Source: Lactococcus allomyrinae
Lineage (GTDB): Bacteria; Bacillota; Bacilli; Lactobacillales; Streptococcaceae
DNA length: 64,000 nucleotides
Assembly (NCBI RefSeq): GCF_003627095.1
Contig: NZ_CP032627.1
Coordinates: 1,736,001-1,800,000 of the forward strand
Reading direction: 5' to 3'
Shown here in pieces: positions 1-8,541 of this stretch. The notes under the pieces were generated by a model that made no database searches, was not told where the DNA came from, and saw only the letters and a list, made by a program, of their open reading frames with translations. Position 1 is the stretch's first letter. Every line of letters begins with the position of its first letter. The position numbers and the translations under genes were made by a program.

Positions 1-177
1 AAAATTCCAAAACCAAAAATCAAATAACTAAAACACCCCAAACTAGCCCACATTGAACTCGAATTTCTTCTCTGTTTCTTATGATTTTTTCTTATCCAGA
101 AATAACCACGATTCGCACGCTAGCACAGAAAACCTGGAATCAAAAACACCAAACCAAAGCCCAAAACTTCCAGAATT

Positions 178-507
178 TTAATCATTTTCCTGTTCTTCGG
201 GCTCTTTCCATTCACTATTTAAGTGCTTTAAGCTATATTTCCATGCCACTTCGGCAGGAATTAATTTTTGATTAAGTTGAATATCTCCATTGTTCTGAAT
301 TTTAATCTCATTACCCATCCAAGAGTTCACACCACCTAAGAACAATGCCAAACCATAAGTCTTCTTCAATGTTTCTTTGTGGAAAGGCTTGATAATCAAC
401 TCTAGCTGGTCGTTGACTGGTAAATAACGTACTTCACCATTATTAAACTCCAAGCGCAAACGAACATTCGGCAACATCTCTGCCTTAGTCACCTTCGGAA
501 AATCCAT
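178..507 (-). CDS. DUF2442-like small protein
   Basis: 109-residue cytosolic protein. The N-terminal part (about residues 8-35, VRLRLEFNNGEVRYLPV) resembles the DUF2442 pattern in which a short beta-rich segment 'F.NGEVR' is followed by a compact domain. No catalytic motif is visible. The start is supported by a GGAGG box 6 nt upstream of ATG. It lies 15 nt downstream of another small minus-strand gene, so the two are probably co-transcribed. The C-terminus is acidic (KEPEEQEND). The function is unknown and the family assignment rests on motif resemblance only. Confidence 0.6.
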   Translation of the reverse strand: MDFPKVTKAEMLPNVRLRLEFNNGEVRYLPVNDQLELIIKPFHKETLKKTYGLALFLGGVNSWMGNEIKIQNNGDIQLNQKLIPAEVAWKYSLKHLNSEWKEPEEQEND

Positions 508-522
508 ATTTTACCTCCATCT

Positions 523-846
523 CTAAAATTCTAAAGCTTCTCTCGTAACAATAGCTAAATCATTTTCTGATTTTTTGAGCAAAAACTCGCCAAATTTACC
601 ATGAAAAACTTGATTTTCCCCCGCCAGAGCTATCGTATTTGCTGATTTTGAATTTGTTGGACGATATACAGGTTTTGTATGGTCATTCAACCAGCTTCCA
701 GATATATTTTCACTGAAATTTGTTGCGATTTTTTCCGTCCAATAAAGTTTGTTTCCCGCAAATGCAACACTGACCCAATCAGGCTTGTCATTTTCTCTTG
801 ATATTTCCCAAACTTCTACCACTTCATCATCAAATTTTGCTTTCAT
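523..846 (-). CDS. hypothetical protein, 107 aa
   Basis: Small soluble protein with no signal peptide or membrane segment, and no family that I recognise. AAGGAGAGAACGCT precedes the ATG, a good ribosome binding site. It sits directly upstream of the DUF2442-like gene with a 15-nt gap, so they form a two-gene unit. Its composition (many Trp, Asp, Glu, Asn) is that of an ordinary folded protein. Confidence that it is a gene comes from the RBS and the tight spacing; no function can be proposed. Confidence 0.6.
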   Translation of the reverse strand: MKAKFDDEVVEVWEISRENDKPDWVSVAFAGNKLYWTEKIATNFSENISGSWLNDHTKPVYRPTNSKSANTIALAGENQVFHGKFGEFLLKKSENDLAIVTREALEF

Positions 847-912
847 AGCGTTCTCTCCTTTCCTTTATTCTACTCCTTTTACAACATTTTAAAGCGTTGT
901 CATATTAAAAAA

Positions 913-936
913 TGGACAAATTCAAGAATTTGTCCA
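913..936 (-). terminator. terminator of ackA1
   Basis: Perfect 9-10 bp inverted repeat (GGACAAATT / AATTTGTCC). In the minus-strand direction it is followed by ATTTTTT. It lies 45 nt beyond the ackA1 stop codon. Confidence 0.85.
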
Positions 937-980
937 AAAGTTATAAAAATACTTACAAAAATTGCCAGTAAAACATAAAA

Positions 981-2177
981 TTATTTGTTTTGTTTGGCAA
1001 CTTCAACATCACGCGCAATTACTAATTCTTCGTTTGTAGGAATAACAAGCACTTTTACCTTTGAATCTGGCATCGAAATTTCTCCAAATGCACCACGGAC
1101 ATTCTTTGTTTCATCAAGTTCCATACCAAACCATGATAAACCATTAACAACATCCCGTCTCACATCTGTATCGTTTTCTCCAACTCCCGCTGTAAAGATG
1201 AGAGCATCCGCACCATTGAGCACTCCAAAGTATTGCGCAATAAATTTTTTGATGCGATCAACATACATTTCATACGCCAAAATAGCCTTAGGATTACCTT
1301 GCTCTTTAGCTGCTTGCAAATCACGCATATCACTTGATAAGTCAGAAACTCCAAGCACTCCTGATTTATTATTTAGAACATCAATAACATCCTGTGCTGT
1401 TCTCAAACTAGGGTCGCTTTCCAACATATAAGGAATCACCGATGCATCCATTTCACCTGAACGCGTCCCCATCATCACACCAGCAAGTGGCGTGAAGCCC
1501 ATTGAAGTATCAATTGATTTTCCTCCATCAATTGCAGTAATGGAAGCCCCATTACCAATATGAGCAGTAATTAATTTTAAATCTTCAATCGGTTGGTCTA
1601 AGAATTTTGCAGCTTCTTGAGAAACATACATATGAGATGTTCCATGAGCGCCATATTTACGAATCGAATAATCACTATAATATTTTGTTGGGATTGGATA
1701 GCGATAAGCTTTTTCTGGTAAAGTCGTATGGAAAGCTGTATCAAAAACAGCGACAGCTAAAGTATCTGGTAGTAAACGTTGGAAAGCTTCAATCCCCAAA
1801 ACATTTGCTGGATTGTGCAAAGGAGCTAAAATAGAAAGATTTTTGATTTCTTCCAAAACTTCGGGCGTAATCACTGTAGAGCTTTTAAAAAACTCTCCAC
1901 CAGCAACAACACGGTGACCAATACCTGTAATCTCGCGGAATTCCTTAATCAAATTAAAATGAATCAATTCATCCATTAAAAGCAAAACTGCTTGTCTATG
2001 ATCAACAATATTTTGTTTTCTTGTATGTGACTCTCCGCCAAATTTTGTCGTCGAAATTGACTCAGGAAGACCAATACGCTCAAAAATTCCCTTTGCAATT
2101 ACTGTTTCTTCTGGCATTGCATAGAGCTGCCATTTTAATGATGATGAACCTGCGTTAATCGCGAGTGTTTTTCCCAT
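981..2177 (-). CDS. ackA1: acetate kinase (first copy)
   Basis: 398-residue acetate kinase, the ATP-generating last step of mixed-acid fermentation (acetyl phosphate + ADP to acetate + ATP). The ASKHA-fold signatures are clear: N-terminal [11 protein letters not shown], the substrate/metal region VFDTAFH (about residue 145), GHHGTS-like [12 protein letters not shown] (about 175), the phosphate loop [10 protein letters not shown] (about 207) and C-terminal GVGEND. The length is typical. AAAGGA lies upstream of the start. This copy and ackA2 are paralogues of nearly equal length, a known lactococcal feature, but here they are separated by an unrelated four-gene group instead of being adjacent. 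Confidence 0.97.
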   Translation of the reverse strand: MGKTLAINAGSSSLKWQLYAMPEETVIAKGIFERIGLPESISTTKFGGESHTRKQNIVDHRQAVLLLMDELIHFNLIKEFREITGIGHRVVAGGEFFKSSTVITPEVLEEIKNLSILAPLHNPANVLGIEAFQRLLPDTLAVAVFDTAFHTTLPEKAYRYPIPTKYYSDYSIRKYGAHGTSHMYVSQEAAKFLDQPIEDLKLITAHIGNGASITAIDGGKSIDTSMGFTPLAGVMMGTRSGEMDASVIPYMLESDPSLRTAQDVIDVLNNKSGVLGVSDLSSDMRDLQAAKEQGNPKAILAYEMYVDRIKKFIAQYFGVLNGADALIFTAGVGENDTDVRRDVVNGLSWFGMELDETKNVRGAFGEISMPDSKVKVLVIPTNEELVIARDVEVAKQNK

Positions 2178-2310
2178 AAAATATTCAGTCCTTTCAAAAT
2201 GTATACGTTTTATTTTATCCTCTATAGTATATCATATTCCAAATGATATTTCTTTTGTAATCCATGAACGGCACTTTTATGAAGCCACAAAATGTTTTAG
2301 TGAAAATCAA

Positions 2311-2339
2311 AAATCTATCAAAAACGAATTGATAGATTT
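2311..2339 (-). terminator. terminator after the lipoprotein genes
   Basis: Perfect 11-bp stem (AAATCTATCAA / TTGATAGATTT) followed on the minus strand by a T-rich tract. It sits just beyond the stop of the 145-aa lipoprotein gene and closes the Rgg/secreted-protein group before ackA1. Confidence 0.75.
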
Positions 2340-2343
2340 CTAA

Positions 2344-2781
2344 TTATTTTTTATAGTCTTTAAAAGCTTGTCGAATCTCACCAACCGTAGCACCGCGAGA
2401 GTCATTAGCTTTTACTGGAGAACCATCGTTATCAGTACTAACTGTTGCATCAGGTTGAGTCCCTTTTTTCACAATAACCCAACCACCCGCTTTTCCATTA
2501 TTAACCAACTTAATAATTCGCGTGTTGTCATCAATCTGAAGTGACTTTAAAGCTGGATAAGAAATCGCTTTATTAAAATCTGCCAATGTTGGATAGGCGC
2601 GTAGGGCATTGTTTATCGTCTGATTTTTCACTTCAGAGTAAGTGTCTTTTTTCACAGTAACTTTTGATGAAACTGACGGTTGGGTTTTAGATGAAGAATT
2701 CTCCTTAGCGCCACAAGCGGAGAGTCCACCAAGTAAACCAATAATTAAAAGTGAAAAGAAAATAAGTCGCCATTTTTTCAT
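2344..2781 (-). CDS. small lipoprotein, unknown function
   Basis: 145 residues with a lipoprotein signal peptide: KKWR, a hydrophobic core, then the lipobox LSAC (Cys at about 23), followed by a Ser/Lys-rich linker. The remaining ~100 residues are a small folded domain (YPTLADFNKAI ... GWVIVKK ... VGEIRQAFKDYKK) that I do not recognise. It is exported and anchored to the outer face of the membrane. AAGGGA precedes the ATG. It is the last gene of a group read from the Rgg regulator through two other exported proteins, which suggests a common surface role. No function is assigned. Confidence 0.75.
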   Translation of the reverse strand: MKKWRLIFFSLLIIGLLGGLSACGAKENSSSKTQPSVSSKVTVKKDTYSEVKNQTINNALRAYPTLADFNKAISYPALKSLQIDDNTRIIKLVNNGKAGGWVIVKKGTQPDATVSTDNDGSPVKANDSRGATVGEIRQAFKDYKK

Positions 2782-2830
2782 GTTATTTCCCTTGAGACCT
2801 GCATTATCTCATATTTCTATTATTTTATGA

Positions 2831-3397
2831 TTAAAGCGGAATCGTCATTCCTCCAGCAAAATGATTTCCTGCTTTTTGGCTGATTCCAAGAACGAGTATA
2901 TTATCATTTGGTGATTGTGAAAGCTGGTTTGTTAAGATTTCAGCATCAAATACCACCTGTGCCATATCATGTGCCTTAATTTTTTCATATTCTGAATTTG
3001 CAATCATGGCAGTATTAACCTTCAGCGGAAAATCTTTTTTGTCTTGAGAAACCCACATTTGATGAATTTGAACACGATTTTTCACAAAATCAACCAAATT
3101 AACCGTATGATTAGTCTTATTATCAAACGTAATGACGAACCGCATGACTTTAGCACCGGAGGCATCCGTCGTAAGCTTATATGAGTTGATAATAACTTTT
3201 GCGTCATTTCCTGTTAAAGTAGTCGCACCATTATCAATATCACTCCCTATTTGAAATGCAGTGTTAGTCTTGCTGACAGCTTTCTGAGTACTTATAGGCG
3301 TTGTTGAAGAGATGGTGTGGTCAGTACTGCACGCTGACAGACCGCCAAAAATGGATACTAGAAAAATGGATACTAGAAAAATCCTGCTATTTTTCAT
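2831..3397 (-). CDS. lipoprotein with DUF5067/DUF4352-like domain
   Basis: 188 residues. The signal peptide contains a repeated segment (IFLVSIFLVSIF) and ends in the lipobox LSAC. The mature part has the immunoglobulin-like 'telokin' pattern of DUF5067/DUF4352 proteins (KVIINSYKLTTDASGAKVMRF ... FDNKTNHTVNLVDF). Such domains are common on extracellular lipoproteins of lactic acid bacteria and have no known ligand. Its RBS lies inside the end of the upstream gene and the ATG directly follows that gene's stop codon (TAA-ATG), so the two are translationally coupled. The domain assignment is by pattern only. Confidence 0.75.
   Translation of the reverse strand: MKNSRIFLVSIFLVSIFGGLSACSTDHTISSTTPISTQKAVSKTNTAFQIGSDIDNGATTLTGNDAKVIINSYKLTTDASGAKVMRFVITFDNKTNHTVNLVDFVKNRVQIHQMWVSQDKKDFPLKVNTAMIANSEYEKIKAHDMAQVVFDAEILTNQLSQSPNDNILVLGISQKAGNHFAGGMTIPL
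3351..3380. repeat. 15-bp tandem duplication in a signal peptide
   Basis: Two exact copies of ATGGATACTAGAAAA, in phase with the lipoprotein reading frame, so the signal peptide core reads IFLVS twice. Probably a slippage product. Confidence 0.9.
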
Positions 3398-4015
3398 TTA
3401 TTCTCCTGTTACAACATAGAATGCAGCAGAACTTCCGGGATTTTGAATGCCATAAATTTGATAGATACTATAAGAGTCGTAAACGCTCACAAACGATGCA
3501 TCTGCTCCTAAATATTTAAGTACTGTTCCCCCTGCATCCATGACTTGACCTGAAGCATTAACATTTTCCCAGAGCATATAGTGGCTTCCACTTGTATTGT
3601 AGAATTTATAACCAGAATATTTCCATCCTGAACCCGAAAAAGTATCAGAATAGTAAGTATCTCCAGGACTAAGTGCTTTTGCGGTTACAGGATAACTTGT
3701 GCTTAATGGCACTATCGTTAAAGCACTACTTGTTTTTTGTAAACTTGTTTCATAGCTAGCAATGATATTTGTCTTAGCTTGTGCAACGGTAACAGCTGAA
3801 GAATCTGAAGCGCTGTTTGCAGTATAAAGATAACCTCCATCTGCTTGTGGAATCACTTTATCGGAATCTTGAAGATTGGCAAATTCGAGATTCACTTCTC
3901 TTGTGATTCGGTCAGTTGTTGTAGTCGTTGAAGCTTTTACGGAATAGCCTACACCTACCGTCCCTGCGACTGAAAGTGTAAGAATTGCACTCGCTATGAT
4001 TTTACTAATTTTCAT
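3398..4015 (-). CDS. secreted protein, unknown function
   Basis: 205 residues with a Sec signal peptide (MKISKIIASAILTLSVAG..., likely cleaved after VKA near residue 28) and no lipobox, LPXTG or later membrane segment, so it is probably released. The mature part begins with a Thr-run and continues with a Tyr/Gly/Ser-rich domain (GDTYYSDTFSGSGWKYSGYKF) that I cannot place in a family. AGGAG precedes the ATG. It is the first gene after the Rgg regulator, on the same strand with a 66-nt gap, which makes it the prime candidate for Rgg control. No function is proposed. Confidence 0.75.
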   Translation of the reverse strand: MKISKIIASAILTLSVAGTVGVGYSVKASTTTTTDRITREVNLEFANLQDSDKVIPQADGGYLYTANSASDSSAVTVAQAKTNIIASYETSLQKTSSALTIVPLSTSYPVTAKALSPGDTYYSDTFSGSGWKYSGYKFYNTSGSHYMLWENVNASGQVMDAGGTVLKYLGADASFVSVYDSYSIYQIYGIQNPGSSAAFYVVTGE

Positions 4016-4081
4016 ATAATTAGTCTCCTTTGTTTTTGTTAAGGTTATTTTAACAAAAAAATGGTTACAAAATTTTATTCG

Positions 4082-4960
4082 TTACATATCTGAAAAATGT
4101 AATATACTCGCAATCTCCTCTCGTAATTCTCGTGCTTTATCGCTACAGCCGAGTTCTTCCAACATTTCAACACACTCTAACATTTCTTTAGAACCTCTGG
4201 GAAGTCCCTTTTTATGAGCATACCAACCTTTTATATACTTAATTAATAGCTTTTCATATAAGTAATCAATTGAAATATCCATATTATCTAAATGCTTAAT
4301 GTACTTCAATGAAAGTTCGAGATTGCCACGTTCTAATGCAATATAGGCAAGATTATAAAAAGTTCTAATCGCTAATCGTCTATTATTAGGTAATATTTGA
4401 TAGAATTCAGTCTTTCCTAACGCCGCTGTTCCGAGAAGTCTTAAAATACTGTCTTTTAAAATCGTCACAGTATTTCCAAAAACCCAAAATTCATAACGTC
4501 CCCAGTTATCCACACTAAGCAGATATTCTTGAATTTGCCCTATCTCTTTCGACGAAAATCGTAAATTTTTAACAACCAGATTGAGCGTTACTTTCACAAC
4601 CGTCGCTGTCAGTTGATGATAGATGACATCAGGTTCTTTTTTTATTTTCTCTTCACATTCAAGGTACATTTTACGTAACTTATGTGCATCTTTTGCATCA
4701 TACGCCATGATGAGTTCTTGTCGAAACTTATATTCATTAGAAAGTGTATAATCCTCAAGAATACTTTCAAATTCATCAATTCCCACACGCATATTTTCTA
4801 ACAAGATAAAAAATTTTTCAATCGTCAGTTCACTAATTCCTGCTTCAAAGCGTGAAATTTGTGCTTTCGATACTTCTTTTCCTCCAACTTTATCCATTGA
4901 TAAACGCTTAGATAACCTTATCTCATGAAATGTTTTTCCAAACTCATTATCCATTTCCAC
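4082..4960 (-). CDS. Rgg/GadR/MutR-family regulator
   Basis: 292 residues. The N-terminal XRE-type helix-turn-helix (FGKTFHEIRLSKRLSMDKV ... SKAQISRFEAG) is followed by an alpha-helical repeat domain of the Rgg type, which in characterised members binds short hydrophobic peptides. The length matches Rgg proteins (280-300). I searched both flanks for a short hydrophobic peptide gene and found none, so its ligand may be encoded elsewhere or absent. The following secreted protein and two lipoproteins are likely targets or partners. The whole block lies between ackA2 and ackA1. Confidence 0.88.
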   Translation of the reverse strand: MEMDNEFGKTFHEIRLSKRLSMDKVGGKEVSKAQISRFEAGISELTIEKFFILLENMRVGIDEFESILEDYTLSNEYKFRQELIMAYDAKDAHKLRKMYLECEEKIKKEPDVIYHQLTATVVKVTLNLVVKNLRFSSKEIGQIQEYLLSVDNWGRYEFWVFGNTVTILKDSILRLLGTAALGKTEFYQILPNNRRLAIRTFYNLAYIALERGNLELSLKYIKHLDNMDISIDYLYEKLLIKYIKGWYAHKKGLPRGSKEMLECVEMLEELGCSDKARELREEIASILHFSDM

Positions 4961-5060
4961 TCCTTTATTTGTAATCTTTGAAATACAAAAGTCATCTTTT
5001 CGTTTTATTATATCATTTATATGTTGTTTTCTATATCTCCAAATATTAATTTTAACGACA

Positions 5061-5093
5061 AAAAAGCCTCCAACAAAAAAGTTAGAGGATTTT
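5061..5093 (-). terminator. terminator of ackA2
   Basis: Stem CCTCTAAC / GTTGGAGG with one G-T pair. On the minus strand it is followed by CTTTTTTG. It lies just downstream of the ackA2 stop. Confidence 0.8.
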
Positions 5094-5107
5094 TAAATTT
5101 TATTGGC

Positions 5108-6298
5108 TTATTTCACTTTTAGCGTTTCTACATCGCGTGCAATCACAAGTTCTTCATCCGTAGGAATGACATAAACTTTTACACGTGAACTTGGTGTTGA
5201 AATCTCTCCTTCAACACCAAAAACATTTTTAGCTGGGTCAATTTCAATACCAAACCAAGTCAAACCTGCTAATACTGCCTCACGAACAGGTACTGAATTT
5301 TCTCCCACACCAGCAGTGAAGACAAGTGCATCTGCACCATTCAAGACAGCTAAGTATTGACCAATGAATTTTTGAATACGGTCAACATACATTTCAAAGG
5401 CAAGCTTAGCATCAGCGTTTGTATCTTTTGCATCAATGATTTCACGCATATCTGATGAAATTCCTGAAACACCAAGAAGTCCTGACTTTTTATTCATCAT
5501 ATCAACAACATCTTGTGCATCTTTAAGTTCTGAATCATTGGCGATGAGATAAGGGAAAACAGAAGGATCCATTTCACCAGTACGTGTTCCCATCATTACA
5601 CCAGCAAGTGGTGTGAAGCCCATTGAAGTATCTACAGATTTTCCTGCTTTAACGGCTGTGATTGATGCACCATTTCCGATATGAGCAGTGATGATTTTTG
5701 TTTCTTCAATCGGTTTACCGAGCAATTTTGCTGCTTCTTTTGAAACATAGTCATGTGAAGTACCGTGCGCTCCATACTTGCGCACTCCATTTTCAGTGTA
5801 ATATTTTTTGGGTAGTGGATAGCGATAAGCTTTTTCTGGCATCGTCGTATGGAAGGCGGTGTCGAAGACAACAACAGATGTTGCATCTGGCAAGAGGTTC
5901 ATGAAAGCCTCAATACCAGCGGCATTAGCTGGATTATGTAATGGAGCAAGCGCTGATAATTCTTTAACTTGTTGAAGGACTTCAGGTGTAACTACTGTTG
6001 ACTTTTTAAAAAGTTCACCACCAGCGACAACACGGTGACCAACACCTGTGATTTCTGAAAATTCTTCTACAATGTGGAAACGTTTGAGGTCATCAAGTAA
6101 AATATGAACAGCTTGTGTATGATTTTCAATATCAAGCACACGTTCTTCCTTCTGATCTCCAAATTTTACTGTCGTAATTGAATCTTTCAGCCCAATGCGT
6201 TCAATCAGTCCTTTAGCAAGAACTTTTTCTTCTGGCATTTCATACATTTGCCATTTCATTGATGATGAACCAGCATTGACTGCGAGTGTTTTTGTCAT
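5108..6298 (-). CDS. ackA2: acetate kinase (second copy)
   Basis: 396-residue acetate kinase with the same signatures as the first copy: [90 protein letters not shown]. Substrate and product are acetyl phosphate/ADP and acetate/ATP. An extended -10 promoter lies upstream and a terminator downstream, so it is transcribed alone. In Firmicutes ackA often lies next to a YtxK-type methyltransferase, and this gene is the one that keeps that neighbour, 660 nt upstream. Confidence 0.97.
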   Translation of the reverse strand: MTKTLAVNAGSSSMKWQMYEMPEEKVLAKGLIERIGLKDSITTVKFGDQKEERVLDIENHTQAVHILLDDLKRFHIVEEFSEITGVGHRVVAGGELFKKSTVVTPEVLQQVKELSALAPLHNPANAAGIEAFMNLLPDATSVVVFDTAFHTTMPEKAYRYPLPKKYYTENGVRKYGAHGTSHDYVSKEAAKLLGKPIEETKIITAHIGNGASITAVKAGKSVDTSMGFTPLAGVMMGTRTGEMDPSVFPYLIANDSELKDAQDVVDMMNKKSGLLGVSGISSDMREIIDAKDTNADAKLAFEMYVDRIQKFIGQYLAVLNGADALVFTAGVGENSVPVREAVLAGLTWFGIEIDPAKNVFGVEGEISTPSSRVKVYVIPTDEELVIARDVETLKVK

Positions 6299-6333
6299 GA
6301 TTATAAACCTTCCTTGAATATAAATACGAGTAA

Positions 6334-6342
6334 ATTATAACA
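6334..6342 (-). promoter_or_regulatory. extended -10 promoter of ackA2
   Basis: On the minus strand the sequence reads TGTTATAAT, a consensus -10 with the TG extension, 36 nt from the start codon. No good -35 box is visible. Confidence 0.6.
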
Positions 6343-6958
6343 CAAATCATTTGGTTTTGGTGTTTCGACATAGTCGTATAAAAGTCACCTAAAATCTGGA
6401 TGACAAATCTACTCATTCTATTCTGAAACACAATAGAACTTTAGCAAAGTCAGTTTTCAATTAATCTGTCGTGATGCTATTTTTCCTCTATAAAGTTGTG
6501 CTATACTGCTGCTTCATTGTCAGATTTTGCAAGAGGCAACAAACGTATAATATAAACCACATCATTAGATTCATTGTTCTTAAGTTGAAGTACTGACAAG
6601 GAACTTGTTACCAAAATTTACTGGCAGAAAGTTTGTCAGTGGATGAAAAATTCTGTCAGCATACTGACAGAATTGATTTTTAGGAAAACCATTGTTCATT
6701 AGTTTTTAACCAAGCAAGTGCCTGCTATATCCGCTTCGCTACGCCGTCCATTTGCTCTAAATCGCTAAAGTAATAAGGCGAAATGGCAATTTCTACTTTC
6801 ATTCTACTGCCCTAGTGCCTTAGCACTTAGACCTCAGGGACAGGGTAACCTCATATCTTTGATGTTCTCGCTTAGTTGTTACACCTAGAGTTTGCACCCT
6901 AAACATTAGTAGGAAAAAAAGAATCCCCTACTGATGAAGTTGAAGCCGGTATATAAAA
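6343..6958. other. long intergenic region with palindromes
   Basis: About 615 nt without a credible gene between ackA2 and the methyltransferase. It contains several half-sites of the CTGTCAG repeat, one complete palindrome at 6653-6670, and an imperfect inverted repeat (CTAGTGCC ... GCACTTAG) near 6812-6830. The stretch 6710-6940 has a less AT-rich look than its surroundings. It may be a decayed gene or a structured RNA; nothing firm can be said. Confidence 0.4.
6653..6670. repeat. CTGTCAG palindrome
   Basis: CTGTCAGCATACTGACAG, one member of the dispersed palindrome family of this window. Confidence 0.85.
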
Positions 6959-7906
6959 TCATAATTTGACAGTTTTGGTAAATTCTGTCATGAAATTTTG
7001 CAAACTTTCACGGTCTGTCAGCGATGACAAGGGATGAACAAAGGTTGCGTGTGATGCCGGTCCTTTTTTCAAGAGATAAATGGCTTTGGAATCTGCATTA
7101 AATAATGATTTTGGTAAAGTAATCACTGCCATAATGCTACCATGCGCACTTATCCATTTTTTCAACAATTCTCCTTGAGGACTTGTCAGCAAATCCTCCG
7201 GCGCAAGAAAAATTCCGAATGCCCCTTCTTTCAAGTATTTAAAAGACTGTTCAATCAGCAAATGATGTGCAAAGGTATGCCCTGACCGTTCTCTCACTTC
7301 AAAATGACTCGCAGTTTTATCATCTGGATAAAATCCAATCGGCAAGTCGCTGATTACAACATCAGCTGGCGCGATAACTTGCGATTGTACTGCATCAAGT
7401 TGCATAAAAGTTGCATTTGTACCGATAATCTCTGACATTGATGCTGCCAAATCCAACAACAAATCATCAACCTCGAAACCAACATAATCTACTTTTTTCT
7501 GCAAATTAACAAGTAACGTTTCTGCCAAATTTCCTGTACCTGACCCAAACTCAATCAAACGTAGTTCTGCATTTTTGTTCAAATGTTCAATGATAAAATT
7601 AAAGATTACTCCAATTGCATCTGGAGTCATTGCATGATTTGCTTGCATTGGTGCGACTTGAGCACCTTTTAGCAGAACAAACTGAAATAGTTTCTGCCAT
7701 TCCATTCTATTCAAGCTTAACTGACGAAGTTTGTCATTATTTTCTGTAAGCACTGACAGCTTTGACAACTGTGCAGAACCTAAATAAGTTGCATTTTGTT
7801 CTACAAAAGCATCATAAAAATCTGTATCTAATTCTTCTGAAATTTTTTCAATATTTGCTATGACTAACTCAAAAGCCTGAGCAACTTTTTCCATATTCAT
7901 TTTCAA
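6959..7906 (-). CDS. YtxK-like class I SAM methyltransferase
   Basis: 315 residues. The central Rossmann domain has the SAM motif IEFGSGTGNLAETLL (about residue 120) and the DNA adenine-methylase-like motif IV DVVISDLPIGFYP, where the usual NPPY reads DLPIGF. An N-terminal helical domain (1-100) is typical of YtxK proteins, which follow the comG competence operon and precede ackA in Bacillus and in lactococci. The substrate is unknown. No comG gene lies upstream here; the next gene is a DUF3165 membrane protein. ATATCTCCTCTC upstream gives an AGGAGA ribosome binding site. Confidence 0.85.
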   Translation of the reverse strand: MKMNMEKVAQAFELVIANIEKISEELDTDFYDAFVEQNATYLGSAQLSKLSVLTENNDKLRQLSLNRMEWQKLFQFVLLKGAQVAPMQANHAMTPDAIGVIFNFIIEHLNKNAELRLIEFGSGTGNLAETLLVNLQKKVDYVGFEVDDLLLDLAASMSEIIGTNATFMQLDAVQSQVIAPADVVISDLPIGFYPDDKTASHFEVRERSGHTFAHHLLIEQSFKYLKEGAFGIFLAPEDLLTSPQGELLKKWISAHGSIMAVITLPKSLFNADSKAIYLLKKGPASHATFVHPLSSLTDRESLQNFMTEFTKTVKL

Positions 7907-7951
7907 TATCTCCTCTCATTTAAGATGTGAAAGGCACTCACTTAAAAGCGG

Positions 7952-8049
7952 AGCAATTTGTCTTTTGTTCTTGGAGCTTTAGCTCCTAAGCAAAAGAACG
8001 AAGACAGAAAATTGGATGGTTCGTGCGAAAGCACAATTCTCCAATTTAT
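7952..8049 (+). ncRNA. candidate structured RNA or inverted-repeat element
   Basis: Two adjacent strong foldbacks. The first pairs CAATTT / AAATTG, GTCTT / AAGAC and GTTCTT / AAGAAC, and ends in GGAGC-TTTA-GCTCC. The second pairs AAATTGGA / TCCAATTT around GTGC-GAAA-GCAC. The GAAA tetraloop exists only when the plus strand is read, which favours plus-strand RNA, antisense in direction to both flanking genes. No promoter is obvious. It could equally be a palindromic repeat element. Confidence 0.4.
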
Positions 8050-8105
8050 CTAATTACCCATCTTTTAGCGCACCAAACTCGGTTAATTTCCAAAATGAAA
8101 TAGAA

Positions 8106-8123
8106 CTGTCAGTATACTGACAG
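8106..8123. repeat. CTGTCAG palindrome, possible terminator
   Basis: CTGTCAGTATACTGACAG directly after the DUF3165 gene's stop. The plus-strand side is followed by a T-rich run (CTCTTTTTATCTTTT), the minus side by a weaker one (TTCTATTTC). Confidence 0.75.
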
Positions 8124-8129
8124 CTCTTT

Positions 8130-8399
8130 TTATCTTTTACGATTTGCACCGCTACGACGATGACGCTTATCAAGATTCCCAATCTCAACCCAAGCTTTTA
8201 CCATAACACCAAGCATTGCAATTATCACCAAAATTTCCAAAAGTAATGTCTGGTGACTAAATGCTTGTGCTACTGCAAAAGCAATGACAAGCACTCCCAC
8301 ACCAGCGAAGAAGAAAATATCCATGCTTCGTCGAATGTCTTTAGGCATTAAGAAAATATAAGTAAAGGCAATCAGAATCAAAAGAATGATGTAAAACAT
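8130..8399 (-). CDS. DUF3165-family small membrane protein
   Basis: 89 residues: two or three membrane helices (1-17, about 28-45, about 50-68) and a basic C-terminal tail (NLDKRHRRSGANRKR) predicted on the cytosolic side. Streptococci and lactococci carry a protein of this type next to typA, as here. GGAGG lies upstream of the ATG. The function is unknown. Confidence 0.75.
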   Translation of the reverse strand: MFYIILLILIAFTYIFLMPKDIRRSMDIFFFAGVGVLVIAFAVAQAFSHQTLLLEILVIIAMLGVMVKAWVEIGNLDKRHRRSGANRKR

Positions 8400-8478
8400 T
8401 TTTCCTCCTTCCAGATGTGGTCAAATTTTTCTAGCTAAAGCATTGTATTAAAGTAGTTTTAGCCCATCATTGACAGTT

Positions 8479-8494
8479 TGTCAGCATACTGACG
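8479..8494. repeat. CTGTCAG palindrome, degenerate
   Basis: TGTCAGCATACTGACG, with two further half-sites (TTGACAG, TTGTCAG) within 25 nt. It lies between typA and the DUF3165 gene. Confidence 0.7.
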
Positions 8495-8541
8495 GAACTT
8501 GTCAGTAAAAGTTAAATCGGGTCACTGAATCAGTTTTAACT

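Noticed and set aside
81-275. 64-aa frame on the plus strand at the left edge
   Set aside because: No ribosome binding site; it overlaps the DUF2442-like gene on the other strand and its sequence is low-quality read-through of an AT-rich region.
985-1431. 148-aa antisense frame inside ackA1
   Set aside because: Shadow of the acetate kinase coding sequence; no RBS and no family resemblance.
4016-5107. Pheromone peptide for the Rgg at 4082
   Set aside because: Both strands of the flanking gaps were read; only frames of 9 and 33 codons without a hydrophobic profile were found.
6710-6940. Region considered as RNase P, tmRNA, 6S or SRP RNA
   Set aside because: None of the conserved sequences of these RNAs is recognisable, and the foldbacks are short.
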